The notes under the pieces are model-generated. The model searched no databases. It had not been told where the DNA came from and was given only the letters and a program-made list of their open reading frames with translations. Shown here piece after piece: positions 21,590-34,400 of a DNA stretch of 64,000 nucleotides; position 1 is the first letter of the stretch; each line of letters opens with the position of its first letter. Both the position numbers and the translations under genes were made by a program. This stretch comes from Hirundichthys speculiger (lineage: Eukaryota > Chordata > Actinopteri > Beloniformes > Exocoetidae). The stretch spans positions 1,116,001 to 1,180,000 of the forward strand of contig JAGFBZ010000178.1 of NCBI GenBank assembly GCA_018398805.1. Direction: 5' to 3'.

Positions 21590-22445
21590 CCTTATTGCAC
21601 AACATCCTTATGGGACTTTACTACCCACACTTGAAATTCTGATGCAGAAAACCCTGGCTGTGAAAGATGCCCTCTCCAGGATGACTGCAAGCCTTCCAGA
21701 TGCCATAGTGCAGGTATGTTCCATCTTTTAAGCTTTTAAAATTTGTTGCATCACACTATTCATGAACATGGAACACAATATTCATTATCAGTCAATTGCA
21801 AAAGCAGAATAAAACAAATACAAATGTCTTAGTGAGTAACGTAAAACAAAATTAAATCCATAATATTGATCCCACATCAGGCATGACTTGCAGGTAATTC
21901 AATTAAAGTAGGCCATAAACATATTAATTATATTTTTCAGGCTATCCAGACTCATTTTGCCAGTTTGCTGGACGACAAAGATGCTCTTCTCGCAGCTGCC
22001 AGTTGTCCAAAATTCAAACTCCGATGGCTGAGAGATGCAGGTAGGAGGGAGCGAGTAAAAGAGCTTCTGACAGCAGAGTGCTGCCAGTGTGCCCACCACA
22101 TCTGACAGCCCAGGTGAGATGGACTTTTTCACTTTTGAGGCACAGCCAGAGGAGACCTACTCTGCAGAAAATGAAGTCATGGACTACCTGAGGTCAGCCT
22201 ATGACCTTCAGATTCTGCATCAGTTTTCAAACATCAAGAAATTTTTTTTGAAGTATAACACTCCAACCCCATCGAGTGCTCTGGTGAAGCGGCTTTTCAG
22301 TCTGGGAGGTTTGGTGCTCACTCCTAGAAGAAATAGACTTTCTGACAAGAGGTTTGAGAAGCTTCTGTTGATGAGCTACAACCACTGGTTTACTCGCCCC
22401 ACTCCACTGTTTCACTCATCACATGCAAAGTTTTGGCCAAAGTAA
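21590..22445 (+). pseudogene. hAT transposase, C-terminal exons
   Basis: A first piece reads HPYGTLLPTLEILMQKTLAV and MTASLPDAIVQ before a GT at 21714. A second, after TTTTTCAG near 21940, reads AIQTHFASLLDDKDALLAAA and CPKFKLRWLRD. A third reads ENEVMDYLRSAYDL, FFLKYNTPTPSSALVKRLFS and RRNRLSDKRFEKLLLM. The last is the hAT dimerisation domain (hATC), and the C-terminal order fits. A frameshift or stop lies near 22100, between the second and third pieces. Confidence 0.8.
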
Positions 22446-22649
22446 CAAAAGTAGACATGATATCAGCCTACATGTGGTCTTATACACTTGTTTTGTTTTG
22501 TAAAAGCCACTCCTTACTGCTCTAAAGCTGTGAACAACAGGTACAATGTTCATAAAACATGTTAAAAAGAATTTAATTGTTACATTTATAAACAATGTAG
22601 ATTATAAATGCTAAGTTTTGCCATTACAGTCTTAAAAGTTAAATATGTC

Positions 22650-22925
22650 GTGGTCAAGAAAGACTGTCTTTATTTTATTTGAGAAAACCAAGTATTTTTG
22701 TTAAATTAAGTAATGAAAGACTGTCTTTATTTTCTTTATCTTTATAAAAAAAAGAATTATTTATGTTAAGTGAGTTCAAGAAAGACTGTCATTATTTTAT
22801 TTTTTATAAAAACAAGTATTAATGTTAGTGCAGTCAAGAAAGACTTTATTTTATTTTTTATAAAAATAAGTATTTATGTTAAGTACAGTCAAGAAAGACT
22901 GTTTATTTTATACATTATTTTATTT
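22650..22925. repeat. Tandem minisatellite, unit about 56-61 bp, five copies
   Basis: The phrase TCAAGAAAGACTGTCTTTATTTTATTT recurs in variants near 22653, 22714, 22775, 22832 and 22888, each followed by AAACAAGTATT-ATGTTAAGT. It lies just downstream of the hAT transposase, inside the element's 3' non-coding part. Confidence 0.85.
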
Positions 22926-22984
22926 AGATACATGGTACATTGTTGTTGTGTACATTACTGTTAAAAATGCACTTCTAATAAAGT

Positions 22985-24105
22985 GATTGTTGGCAAAACT
23001 GGTTGTCATTTTTATGTTGAGGCGGCGGGGGTGTTGTCGGCAGCTCCTGAATGTAACTAATAAAGTAACTTGTAATCTCATTTCATTTTCATATTATTGA
23101 TTCATTACAGACATGTCAAAGCAATCTTTTAAAGCATAGACAATTTTAACACTATCATTCTGAATCGATGTATCTGAAAATAAATATAATATATTTATAA
23201 AATGTATAATAATGCATAAATCAATATACCCTGACACATGTGCATAACCATAATTTAGAAACATAAAGAATCTCTTGTAAATAAATCTAAATATTAAATG
23301 GACATATTCCCCCCAAAAACGAAAAATAAAAAAATAAACAAAATTTATAGCCAATGTATACACACTGATCTATATACATACACATACATACCAATATGCA
23401 AAACACGTTTAACATGTCTGAAAAGGGGTAGGAAGAAGTAAAATTTATTTAATCCTACCCCTTCTCCAATGTTCCAAGATTACCCTTATCTGGTTTTTGA
23501 GGCCTAGTACTAAATTTTAGTTGTAACTTTTTATATCCAGATAGACATAGACATTTAACTACATACATACATACTGATACACACACATTCACACTACAGT
23601 ACATAGTATAAATATATACTATAGTATATACTACAGTACATACTACATATACTTCACTCTGCATATTCACAATGCACCCCGAGAGCACCCAGATACCCCC
23701 CCATCCCACCATGCTGCACTCCGACACCAAACCCACTTGAGCCCAGTCCCCCCCCCACCAACCCTCCATAATGATGGCGCAAGAGCAGAACCAAGAGGGT
23801 CCCCGACCTGGTTGGCCACATAAGGCACCACATCAACACAAGCACCCAGACCCCCGACAGCAACACCCATGAGCCTGCCCAGGCACCACCCTCCGTCAGC
23901 CCCCAACCCGTCCCAGCAGGGGCGAACCCCCGCCATGCAGCGGAGACATCCCAGCAGCGACGAAGAGTGACAGGAGGCACCCGAGCAAAACAACTTAGTT
24001 ACTTTTATAAATCAAGTAATCTGAAAAGTAACTAAGTTACTTTTTAAAGGAGTAATCAGTAATCACTAATCAGATTACTTTTTTAAAGTAACTGTGGCAA
24101 CACTG
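22985..24105 (+). mobile_element. hAT element 3' terminal region, split by an L1-like insertion
   Basis: The left piece GTGTTGTCGGCAGCTCCTGAATGTAACTAATAAAGTAACTTGTAATC (about 23025-23080) and the right piece from about 23995 (TTAGTTACTTTTATAAATC onward, ending GTGGCAACACTG at 24105) join into one continuous AGTAAC/AGTTACT-rich terminus typical of a fish hAT family. The intervening 0.9 kb is foreign. This is probably the 3' end of the hAT element whose transposase lies at 21590-22445. Confidence 0.6.
23082..23994 (-). mobile_element. L1-like LINE 3' region inserted in the hAT element
   Basis: The plus strand is C-rich from 23665 to 23970 (runs of CCCC and CCACC), so the minus strand is strongly G-rich, as in the 3' UTR of the L1 copy at 35-37 kb. 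Then come TACTACAGTACATA repeats, a TATACATACATA-rich part and AGGGGTAGGAAGAAGTAAAA with its near-complement TTTTACTT...CCTACCCCTT. No intact reverse transcriptase is visible. The assignment rests on composition and on the clean interruption of the hAT terminus. Confidence 0.4.
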
Positions 24106-24409
24106 TTCTTCACACTCATCAGCAGAGAGAGAGAAGGAGAGAGAGCAAACCCAAACAACCACAACACACTGAAACACACCTGCATAATCGTTCTAAATTG
24201 CGATGGTTGAGATAAGATTCCTTTCATGTGTCATTTTTATATTAATCTGACTTCAAAGTAAATTCAAAAATGGCATTTGGACGTGTTTTACAGCTTCCGA
24301 GCATTTTCATGTTGAACTTCATAATGACGCATCATTTTTCGTGCGCACGCCGATCAAAGGTGTGGAGGCCCGTTTCACTGCGTTTCCGTGACAGGCCACG
24401 CCGCCGCGC

Positions 24410-24547
24410 ATCATGGAGGGGCGGGGCTTGGGCGGGGTTACAAGTGCCTCCGATTACAGGTCAGGTGAACGTACCGGAGCACCACTGGAAGCACAACCTG
24501 CTGCTCGGACCTGACTTGGACATTTCTATCGCTTTCAAGGACTGAAG
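24410..24547 (+). promoter_or_regulatory. trim25: GC-box promoter region and 5' non-coding exon of trim25
   Basis: GGGGCGGGGC and GGGCGGGG (about 24418-24437) are Sp1-type GC boxes. They precede sequence ending GGACTGAAG at 24547 with a donor GTACTG. The acceptor CACGCGCAG at 24841-24849, preceded by a pyrimidine tract, opens the exon that holds the start codon. The transcription start itself cannot be placed. Confidence 0.45.
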
Positions 24548-24859
24548 GTACTGTGGGAATTATAACTGTTACTTTACCTCGTTTCCTGAGTGTTTTGACA
24601 GCGAGCGGAGATGTGAAAGTATCAGCGTCACGCAGCGCGTTCACGTCTCATTTTTTTAATGGGCTAGTTGACATGAAATACATTAATTATTACAACATTA
24701 AATACTCTAAGATGAAGTAAAAATATATGTACATTGTATACATGACACCTGTTTTTTTATTTTGACGTAAATCGAAACCTGTCGTTTTACTTTCGTTTCC
24801 GCGTCTTGACTTAAGTTTCTGTTCTCCCTCGTCTCTCGTTCACGCGCAGCGCTCTCCCG

Positions 24860-25456
24860 ATGGCCGACGTGGGTGAAGCGGACTTTTCCCTGATGAGTCT
24901 GGAGGATGAGCTGACCTGCAGCATCTGCCTGAGCCCCTTTGACTGTCCGGTCACCATCCCCTGCGGACACAACTTCTGCCAGGACTGCCTGCTCGCCACC
25001 TGGAAGGACTCCTACAGCTGCCCGCAGTGTCGGACCGTCTTCACCACCAAACCGGAGCTGAAGAAGAACACGGTGCTCAGCACTGTGGTGCAGACCTTCA
25101 CCTTGAGGTCCAGCAAGTGCGAAGCCAGTCTGCTCACAGAGGAGAGAAAGCCCGAGAAGAAAGATGTGGTGCGCTGTGATACGTGCATGGAAGCGGAGGC
25201 GTCGCGGACCTGCCTCACCTGCATGGCCTCCTTCTGTGAGGAGCACCTGCGCCCTCACCGGGACAACCCCATCTTCCGGCTCCACCAGCTGAGCGAGCCT
25301 GTCGGGGACCTGATGGAGCGCATCTGCACCGACCACCACAAGCTCATGGAGCTGTTCTGCAGCGATCATGAGCGCCTGATCTGCAGCCTCTGCCTCCAAC
25401 AAGTCCACAAAGGCTGCTCCTTCACTTCTCCTGAGGAGCAGAGGATCAAGAGAGAG
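24860..25456 (+). CDS. trim25: trim25 coding exon 1: RING and two B-boxes
   Basis: The 199 codons begin MADVGEADFSLMSLEDELTC. RING ligands are C20-x2-C23, C35-G-H37-x2-C40-x2-C43 and C54-x2-C57. B-box 1 begins at C106 (RCDTCMEAEASRTC). B-box 2 reads CTDHHKLMELFCSDHERLIC. The donor GTCAGT follows the codons IKRE. Reading into the intron would add only a short tail to a stop at 25511-25513. Confidence 0.93.
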
Positions 25457-28400
25457 GTCAGTACTCGGGGTCATCAAACACATTGTTGGGGCCAAGAGAG
25501 AAGGACCCTCTAAGTTAAATTACACATTTTTCTAATATAATATAATATACAATCAGTACTACTTGTTTTAATTACACAATTTTTGCATCCAATCATCAAG
25601 ATTTTCATCAGAATTGTTTTTAAAAAATGGCAAATTTGTTCTTTAGAAATCAACATTTCATCTTAAAATTGCAAATTTTGCAGGATTATGACTTTATGTT
25701 TAAAATCTATGGAGCCCCGTTTGGGTCATAATTCAATGAATAAATGAGTCTATTATTATGAAATACAGGCGTTTATTATTATGAAATACGTATCCATTAT
25801 TATGAAATTTTTCCCATTATTATGAAAAAAATTTAATTCTTGTGAAAAATATTTGTATTATTATTTCATCTTAGTTTAATACATAATAGTTTATTTCAGA
25901 ATGACTTTTTTTTAAATCTAAGAACGAGTTTTTACATAATTGCTTCCTTTTTCATGAGAATGAGCTTTTACATAATAATGACATTTTGCCAGTGGGCGGG
26001 ACCAGTGGTTGACCTGCACGCTCATTGGCTGATCCTTCTAAGGTGCACTCCTAGTCCAATTGTAGCTATGGCAGCTTGGACTGAGCTACGGGAAAACTTG
26101 ACCAAGTGAGCAGACAATATTGAAATGATAATTTATAAGGCAATACTATTTTGACCCAATAAAAGCTCATTCTTATGAAAAATGAAACCATTATCATAAT
26201 AATGGGAAATATTTAATAATAATAAACATGCATTTCATAATAATGGGAAATATTTCATCATAATAAATGCCTGTATTTCATAATTGACTATTTGTGCTTA
26301 ATATTCATTGAATTATGATCCAAACTGGGCTCCATAAAAACTGGGGTTGTTGACAAATAATACTGTTATGTTGAAATTTGGGCATATCTCACTCAAAAGC
26401 ATACACTCAAATTCAACCATAATTGTGTTCCGGTGATGCAGCCAATTCGGTTATTAAACAAAGCACTGACAACCTGACGGAGGTGCAAAACGAAGTTTTA
26501 TTCTCCAAGTCTGCATGCAAAATTCAGAGAGGTCATTACAGAATGCTGGATGGTTCAGAATGACAAAGTATCAGTAGGGAACAGTTGCCTTTAAAGATCA
26601 CAGGAAAAACATCAGGACCTTGGATAATTCTCTAGACGTCAAACTCGGCAGACTCGTTGGAGCCTGAACGATAACAAAACTGTGGCCTTCGAACACGCAG
26701 GAATCGAGACCAGAAGTCATGGACTCATGACACAGCACTTTAGCTCAAAATGCAATCTTTAACATAACAAATACCAAACTTTTTCTCCTAAAATAACAAA
26801 TTTTGTAAAATCATGTCTTTTTAACTTAATATTTCCAGTTTTTGTTGGTGTTATGAGAACGTTTCATATTAAATTACAAAATTTTATGTCTTAAAATTGA
26901 GAATTTTGTATAACTAAAACTTTATGTCCTATAATCATCACATTTTGTCATAAAATTACACATTTTTTTAATTCACAATTTTTTTTTCACAAAATTTCAC
27001 AAAAAACCTTTTTAAAAAACAAAACCAGAACTTTATGTCATAAAGTGGCTAATTTTCTCTGAGTGTCATATCAAGAATTTTTATTGTAAAAATGAGAAAA
27101 AAATTTACAACCATTTGTTGTAAAAAGTTTATTTTTCTCATAAATCTCAAATTTCGCAAAATTGTGACTTTCTTATTAAAATTATGTTTTCGTTGCAAAA
27201 TTGTGAATTTCGCAAAACTGCAACTTTATGTCCCATAGTCATGGCATTTTGAAAATCACAAATTTCATGAAATTGTGACATTCTAACCTAATATTGCAAC
27301 TCTTGTTGTCCAATATCAACCTTTGAAAAAATCACTACTTTGGGGCATAAAATCACAACTTTAAGTCATAAAATTTCAAAATTTGTCCAAAAAAAGTTTT
27401 TCGGTAAAATCAGAATTAGGTTTTACAGCTTTTTGCTGTACTAATTGGATTGTGACTTTTTAACTAGAAATTACAACTTTTTGTTGTAAAATTTCAACCT
27501 TCATAAAATCTCAGTTTGACAAAAAATTATGACTTATTTTCATAAAATCACAACTTGTTGTGAACTTCCAAAGATCATAACTTTTTGTTGTGAAAAGTAA
27601 ATTTTGTCATAAAACCTCAAATTTAACAACATTTTGGCATAAAATTATGACGTTTTGTTGCGAAATCATGAAACAATATTACAAAGTTGCGACTTCTGAT
27701 AAAAATTCCCAACTATTTAAGATAAAATCACGACCTTTGTAGAATTTCATGTCTTTGCTGTAAAAATCACAAATTTACGTTGTAAAATCACAACAGCGTT
27801 TCAACGTAAAGCTGCTACTTTTGTTGGTGAAACAGCTGCTCCACAGTCGTTCTGCAGAAACGGAACTTGGCAGGTTGGAGGGTAAAGAGGCAGGTGCTCT
27901 AGCACCACCTGGAGTCTGTGCACATGCCGGTCAATCAATTTAAAGATAAAGGGTCAGTTCACACACGCACGAAAACAAAGGAAAGAAATTGTTATAGCGT
28001 CATAATTGGGATCATTGGAGTTTTGTTGATATAAAGGTACTAAACTGTTATACATCAATAGTTCCACTTGCACAACACATTGTCAGGAAGTTATATTAGT
28101 GGTATTCATGCCGTAGAAAGTAGGAGGGCACATTATTCCAAAAGATTTATTGTCATTTATCAACTTGCACAATATCATAATTGTTTAAACAATACAAAAA
28201 AGATTGCAGTCAATGTTTGTCTGTTATTTACTGAGAGCTGTGGACCCTCTGATTGGTTTGGACAGTCAGATAAACTTTACTGCTCAAGATCTCATTTTAG
28301 ATGCTTAATAACATTGCAGGTTGCAGTTTTCTGTTAATTATTTCTTGATTAATAAAAGCCACATCACTGGAATATGAATCATACTATGATATCAAATATG

Positions 28401-31400
28401 ATTTCACATTTCTCGTGTTCTCCTTGTACCTTGCACCTCTAGAGGAAAATAGTAAAAAAAAAAAAAACTTGTCCATAGCTATACAAGACACACTGCTATA
28501 AACAAAGGCCAGACTGGTCTTTTCAACATATTCACTCAGATTTTAAACTTTTACAAGCTCAGCTGTTTTGTTTTCAAGGATTTTGCCAAATTTAATGGGG
28601 GCAGTTAGCGAGATGTGACTGTTGAGCAGATATGTTTGATAACGTCAGTGTAATTCACCTCGTCTGTTTAATCAATACTCTTCCCATTATCAAAGTGGAA
28701 ATATGTCGTGCAGCTGGAACAGAGTGGAATGAGGTTCTGTGACTTTTTTAAATCGTTTTGCACAACTGGTTGAGTGTGTCAGGTTGAGTCAGTAAAAAGT
28801 TGTCATGCTGATATTAAAGGTGTTGTCACTGTTCAGTCATCCAGACATCAGTAATTTTCCCCACTCAGCCTGTCAGCCACACCCGCCTGTCTTCCTGGTA
28901 CCAACCTCGCCTGTCTCTGATTCCCTGCCTCGTCTGCCTCCTGGTTATCCGACCCAGCCTTCCGTCCCTGACCAAGAACTTTGCCTTGCCTCTCCTGATT
29001 CCTGTTTGCCGGTTCCTAAACCGTTCGCCTGTCTGCCATAATCGAAGTTAAACATTGAACTTTTTACCACTGTCTTCTGAGTCCTCTGTACTGCAATTGG
29101 GTCCGTACACCACCCGTTACAGGTGTGTCATGAAATCTGGGCCACGTCTCACCCATACAACACATGCCAAAGTTTGGAACACATCTGAGCTGCGGTTGCA
29201 CTCGCCGGTGCCATAACTGAGCCTTTCGTGCCAAAGAATAGCTCAGGTTACGGCCCAAACGTGCTGCTATCTGGGATTCCTGTGATTGAGGAATGAACAG
29301 GGTACAATACAACATATTTGTAATGAAATGAAAATGAAATGAAAATGAAAAATACTTTATTAATCCCAGAAGGGAAATTCAACATTGTTGTAAGTTTTTT
29401 TTTTTTCAACAATAAATAAAATGACAGCAATAATAATATTGAATTAATAATAGTAGGATGTCTTGTGGAAGCTGATAGCTGCTGGCAGGAATGATCTTCT
29501 GTATCTTTCTGTCTTGCAACGGACCTGAAGAAGCCTCTCACTGAACACACTCTGTTGTTTGATCCCTGTGTCATGGAGAGGGTGTGAAGAGTCCTCCATC
29601 ATCTTCATCAGCTTGTGCAGCATTCTTTTTTGTACAATCAGTTCCAGCGGCTCCAGAGTTACACCCAGCACAGATCCAGCTTTCCTGATCAGTTTGTTGA
29701 TTCTCTTCAGGTCTCTGGTTCTGATGCTGCTGCCCCAGCAGATGGCTGCAAAGCTGACTGCACTTTCAACAACAGACCTGTAGAAGATGTGCAACATCTT
29801 GGTGCAGACATTAAAAGATCTCAGCTTTCTTAAAAAGTAGAGTCTGCTCTGACCTTTCTTGTAGATGTATTCTGTGTTGCATTTCCACTCCAGTCTGTTG
29901 TCAAGCTGAACTCCAAGGTACTTGTATTCCTCCACCACCTCCACCTCCTTTCCCAGGATGGAAACACTGCTTTGTTGATTCTTGCTCCTCCTGAAGTCGA
30001 CAATCATCTCCTTAGTTTTGCTGGAATTTAATACGAGATGATTGTTACTACACCATTTCACAAACTGACAGATCAGTTCTTTGTACTCTGCTTCCTGTCC
30101 GTTGCTGATACACCCAACAACTGCAGAGTCATCAGAGTATTTCTGCAGATGACAGGACTCAGAGTTGGACTGGAAGTCAGAGGTGTAGAGCGATCTACAC
30201 GATAAATCTGATCATTTTAACCAAGAACGATTTTTTTTTTTAAATTTTTTTATTTTTTAGGTTTTCTATTACTGGCTTACAGGCTACATTTCCAGTTTAT
30301 TCCCATTTAAAAGATTTTCATGGAAAGTCTCCACTTCTCTGGGTTCTCGTAATTTTGCCATTATATATACTGGACCGACGCTGTGTTTGACTTGACAGAA
30401 TGTATTGTGTTTTTCTGTTTGCAGTCTGACCTCAGGGCCAAGCTGGGTTTGCTGGATGGGAAGATTGTGAAGAATGAGAACGTTATTTCTCAAATTACAG
30501 ATGGTCAAAGCAAACTAAAGGTAACACTGAGCATTCATATGGTTAATGTAAGAAGGGACGACTCTTAAAAGAAGAAAATGGTTGAAGTAAGAAATAAGCA
30601 GTTCTTTTTAGTTCCAGTTCTCGTGCCAGTTTTTGCCATGTGTGTGATTTTATCTGTTGTCTTTGCCACCAGGACTCTGCCATCAACAGGAAGAAGGTTT
30701 TGTCAGCTGAGTATCAGCAGATGAGGGACATGTTAGTCAGAGAGGAGCATGATGCTCTGACTGCAGTCGACCGAGAGGTGGAGAGCGGTGAGACCAAGTT
30801 CAGAGGACTCATGAAGAGGTTCAACGAGAACATTAGAAACATGAGAAAAGCTAGAGAGGACATCCACAGTCTGCTGGGTCATTCCCAAACTGCGGCCTTC
30901 CTACAGGTGGGACAACTGTTTCAGTTCATACGGCTACATCACAGGTGCCCCTGAAAGTCGTTTGAAACTCGGCACACATGGCACAAATGTGTGTATGAAG
31001 TTTCTGGAAATTTGACTGAATCTATGAATAGTTTATTCCTGACCTGACTAAATCATTTGTGACAGTCTAAAACTCACGTCCTGTCCAGTAACTGAAATCA
31101 TATGAGGCATAGTCAGGATGGGCATTGTTGTGGCAATTTTCATAAATCGCACAAACTAAATTATAGATCCTTAACAAAATGCAACAGCAGAGAGCTCAAA
31201 GTTTAACCAAGTTTATTTAAGCTGAGCGCAACAGCAGGACACAGTCATGCAGCCTGCTGGCTGGATGGTTGTACCCGTGGCAACACACATTTACACCTCT
31301 TTTATAGGTGACTTTAGGAAGTCTGCCAGATGAAAGGGCAAGACTGAACAATGATTATTTACTACACATTGTGGTATGTGAATTAGCAAGACTGACAGAG

Positions 31401-34400
31401 CACAAGGCAGGAACTGATTCAATATACATTTCAGTAGAGTGAAGAGAGTCTCCAAAACCAAAAGGCAAGAATTCGTTTGATATGAACTTTGGTAGGTGTA
31501 AAAAGAGAGCTCATAAAACAGAAAATTTCTCACAGTGCATGATAAAGTCCGTTGACCCCTTTCATCTCTGAGTTTTTGTTGTACCTAACACCACATCTGA
31601 AGCATCTTGTATTTAAATTTTCCATGACAGCATTTAGTTGAAAATTAATCAAAATCAACAATCACAACCAATAACCGATGTAATCCTGGCCACCACAGTT
31701 ATTTTAATTCTTTCCTCTCATTTTGGCATTACTTTCCTCACTGTGTGTGTTTATGTGCTGTTTTTTATTTATATCCTTTATTTAACCAGGTAAGACTCTC
31801 ACTGAGATTAAAATCTCTTTTTCAAGAGAGACCTGGCCCAGAATGGCAACAGTTGGTTAAAAAGACATCAGACAAAACAAATCAACAAACAATCATCTTG
31901 TACATTACTAAGCACAATGCCAAAAAGTTGTTTGCCAAATTGCCTAAAATGTGTATGCGTTGGATCCACTGCATCCCGGAAAAAAAGTTTTTTTTTTACT
32001 TTAAAGGTGGGGTAGGTGTTGTTTTTTTGCAACACTTTTTACAATATTGCCTGAAAACCTTTTCATATTCCCATTGCACCCACTGAAATAAAATGTTTGC
32101 AAAAAACATTTTGGTCCGGTCTAGAGGGTATAATCAGAGAAAAACTCTGACCAATCAAAATAGTGATCATCTCTATTTTGATTGGCTGCCTAATACGTCC
32201 ATCAAATATCAATGCACTCCCACCCCTCCCTCCCTCCCTCCCTGCGGTTCATGTAGTCGTGAATCGTGTGAAGGCGTGGTTTCGAGGGGTGGGCTGAAGA
32301 GGAGGAGGGGGAGCCTTTGGGAGGAGGGAGGGAGTGTATATTTTCAAAATCTCACTTGAGTTGGATTGCTGGAACTGTTTTTTCTAAGAACACCTACACC
32401 ACCTTTAAGCCCTGCGTCATATAAGCCAACATGATGCTTTACAGCTTGACTTCGTCAGTTAAGTTTGTAATGCCATCCCGCTTGCCTGGAACAAGTATTT
32501 CCAAAGCTTAAAACCAGAAATCCTTGTAGTTTTTGCTGCCAGAAGAAGTTTGGAGATCTTCACGGTGACAAAAGGATGTGACTTTTTCTTCTCTTGTTTT
32601 CGTCGTGCCGTTCTGGATGTGTCAAATGGGTTCAGAAAAAAGCTGCTCCGAGCCAACTTTTAAATGCATAAAGATATTTATTTACAAGAAAAAGAAGGCA
32701 TACAGACTCCTGCCGTTAAGTCTAGGATTTTCCTATGAGCCAAATGAGAGAGAATCAGGGAAAATCGGAGAACAAAGAAGACGCAGGCTCTTTGTTATAT
32801 TAAAATTCAGGATCTTATTTACCTGTGAAGGTTGGTAATACTAGGTTGGTCTAGCTGAACCCGAGTTCACAGATGGAACCAGTCAAACTTAACGAGACAG
32901 TTCCATGTTCACTCCTTACTTGCTTATCTTCTTCAAACATAATCAACATGCTGACAGAGTAGTACAAGGAATTTCACCCACCAACATGAACTCGTTGACT
33001 CTGAGAATATGTCCAAAACTTATAATAAGAAGTAAAAGATCATAATGTTCAGACCCACATCCTGAACAGGCAAGAAAATTCCTTCTGTATATTTAATTTC
33101 TCGTATATTTTCTGACACAGATGAGCATCATAATGTCTCATCAGGATGTGGGAGTACTGATACTCAAATAGCCTGTGGTCATAAAGACAGAAAAAAAGAA
33201 GGAAAAACGATATTCAGTCACAGAAAAATATTTCCAACCAAGCGTGGATTTGTGTGTTCCTGTAGGCTCTGCTGCACATGCTGGTTTCTTGGTGCGTTGC
33301 TCTGATGCAATTTGCTAAAAACCTCAAACACGTGTGCTCAATTAAACTGAAAAAAACATCTTTCAAAGTAATAGAAAGAAGCTTGTTCAAAACCAGTTTT
33401 GTTAACCTCTAGGTGAACAACTATACACGAGATATCGCCGGCGAAGTAACAGAGGAATGCACTACATTCATTTCTTTATCTAGATGCATACCATTATTTC
33501 GTATTATTTTGAGGATTTCGAACAAAAGCGTCTTTTAAACTGAAACAACATGGTGTATCTCTCCTTGCAGACTTCATTCAACCTTCCTCAAGCTGCAAAT
33601 TTTGACCCGTATGTTCCTCGGATCAGCCTGGACTCCAAGAAAGTGGTGGCAACAGAGGCCTTCGCTGCTACGCTGAGGAAGATCCTGACAGAGACCTTTA
33701 AACAGCCTGTTGAGGCCAGAATGTTACAACTGAATCCACGTGAGTTTCCCAGAGTATTTATAAAGAGCAAAATTTACGCTTTGAAGAGCATCGAGGAAGT
33801 AAATTGTGTCCAATTTTCTTACAGCCGTTAACCCTTATATTTTTGCAGCTGGTGAGTTGTTTCAGATGTTTAGTGATGATGAGAAATCAAATCAAAACCA
33901 ACACTCAAATTGGTGGTCTAATTTGTGTGTGTGGTGGGATAGAAGAATACGTATTTACTGGAGGCTCATTTAGATTAAGGGTCATGTAATGGCGCTGTCA
34001 TGTTTCCAGGTGAAAAGAGCAGCTTCTGCCTCAGCTTCAATCCCTGGGAATTACCACCAAGCTGGTATGTTTATATCTCAAGGATATGGATAACAGGCAC
34101 AAAAAAAACACTGTTTTGGTTTTAAATTGCTCTTTATTCTTACTTCCAGATTAAAATGCATTTTCTTTTGTCAGCAGCTCCGTTGGAGGGAAACAAAGTG
34201 CCTCCCAGATTCCCCAGGTCCCACAGTCCAGGTCCTGCCAAGGCAGCCCAAAAGAAGAAACCTCAGAGTAAGAAAATGTTGTTTTTTTAAATTGATTTTA
34301 GTTTAATGGCAGCCATAAACCTCTGACATCACTCACAGCTTTTCTGTTTTTGCGGGTCTCTGGACATCACCAAACCAGGAGCTCCACCAGTATGCTTCTC

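Noticed and set aside
22650..22925. CRISPR-like array
   Set aside because: The units are contiguous with no unique spacers, in a eukaryotic context.
23654..23993. Gly/Trp-rich minus-strand frames of 108 codons
   Set aside because: Low-complexity C-rich DNA; two frames are open at once, as expected for composition bias.
15941..24105. One large autonomous hAT element from CAGAGTTGCC (15941) to GGCAACACTG (24105)
   Set aside because: The left end matches the right terminus only loosely and the adjacent 8-base sequences differ.
24707..25495. 262-codon minus-strand frame over trim25 exon 1
   Set aside because: It is the antisense of a strongly supported RING/B-box exon, and the same antisense frame exists over the duplicate at 44758-45252.
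31200..31560. Another solo LTR in trim25 intron 3
   Set aside because: There is TATA-like and AATAAA-complement text, but no pair of TG/CA ends with a matching duplication was found.
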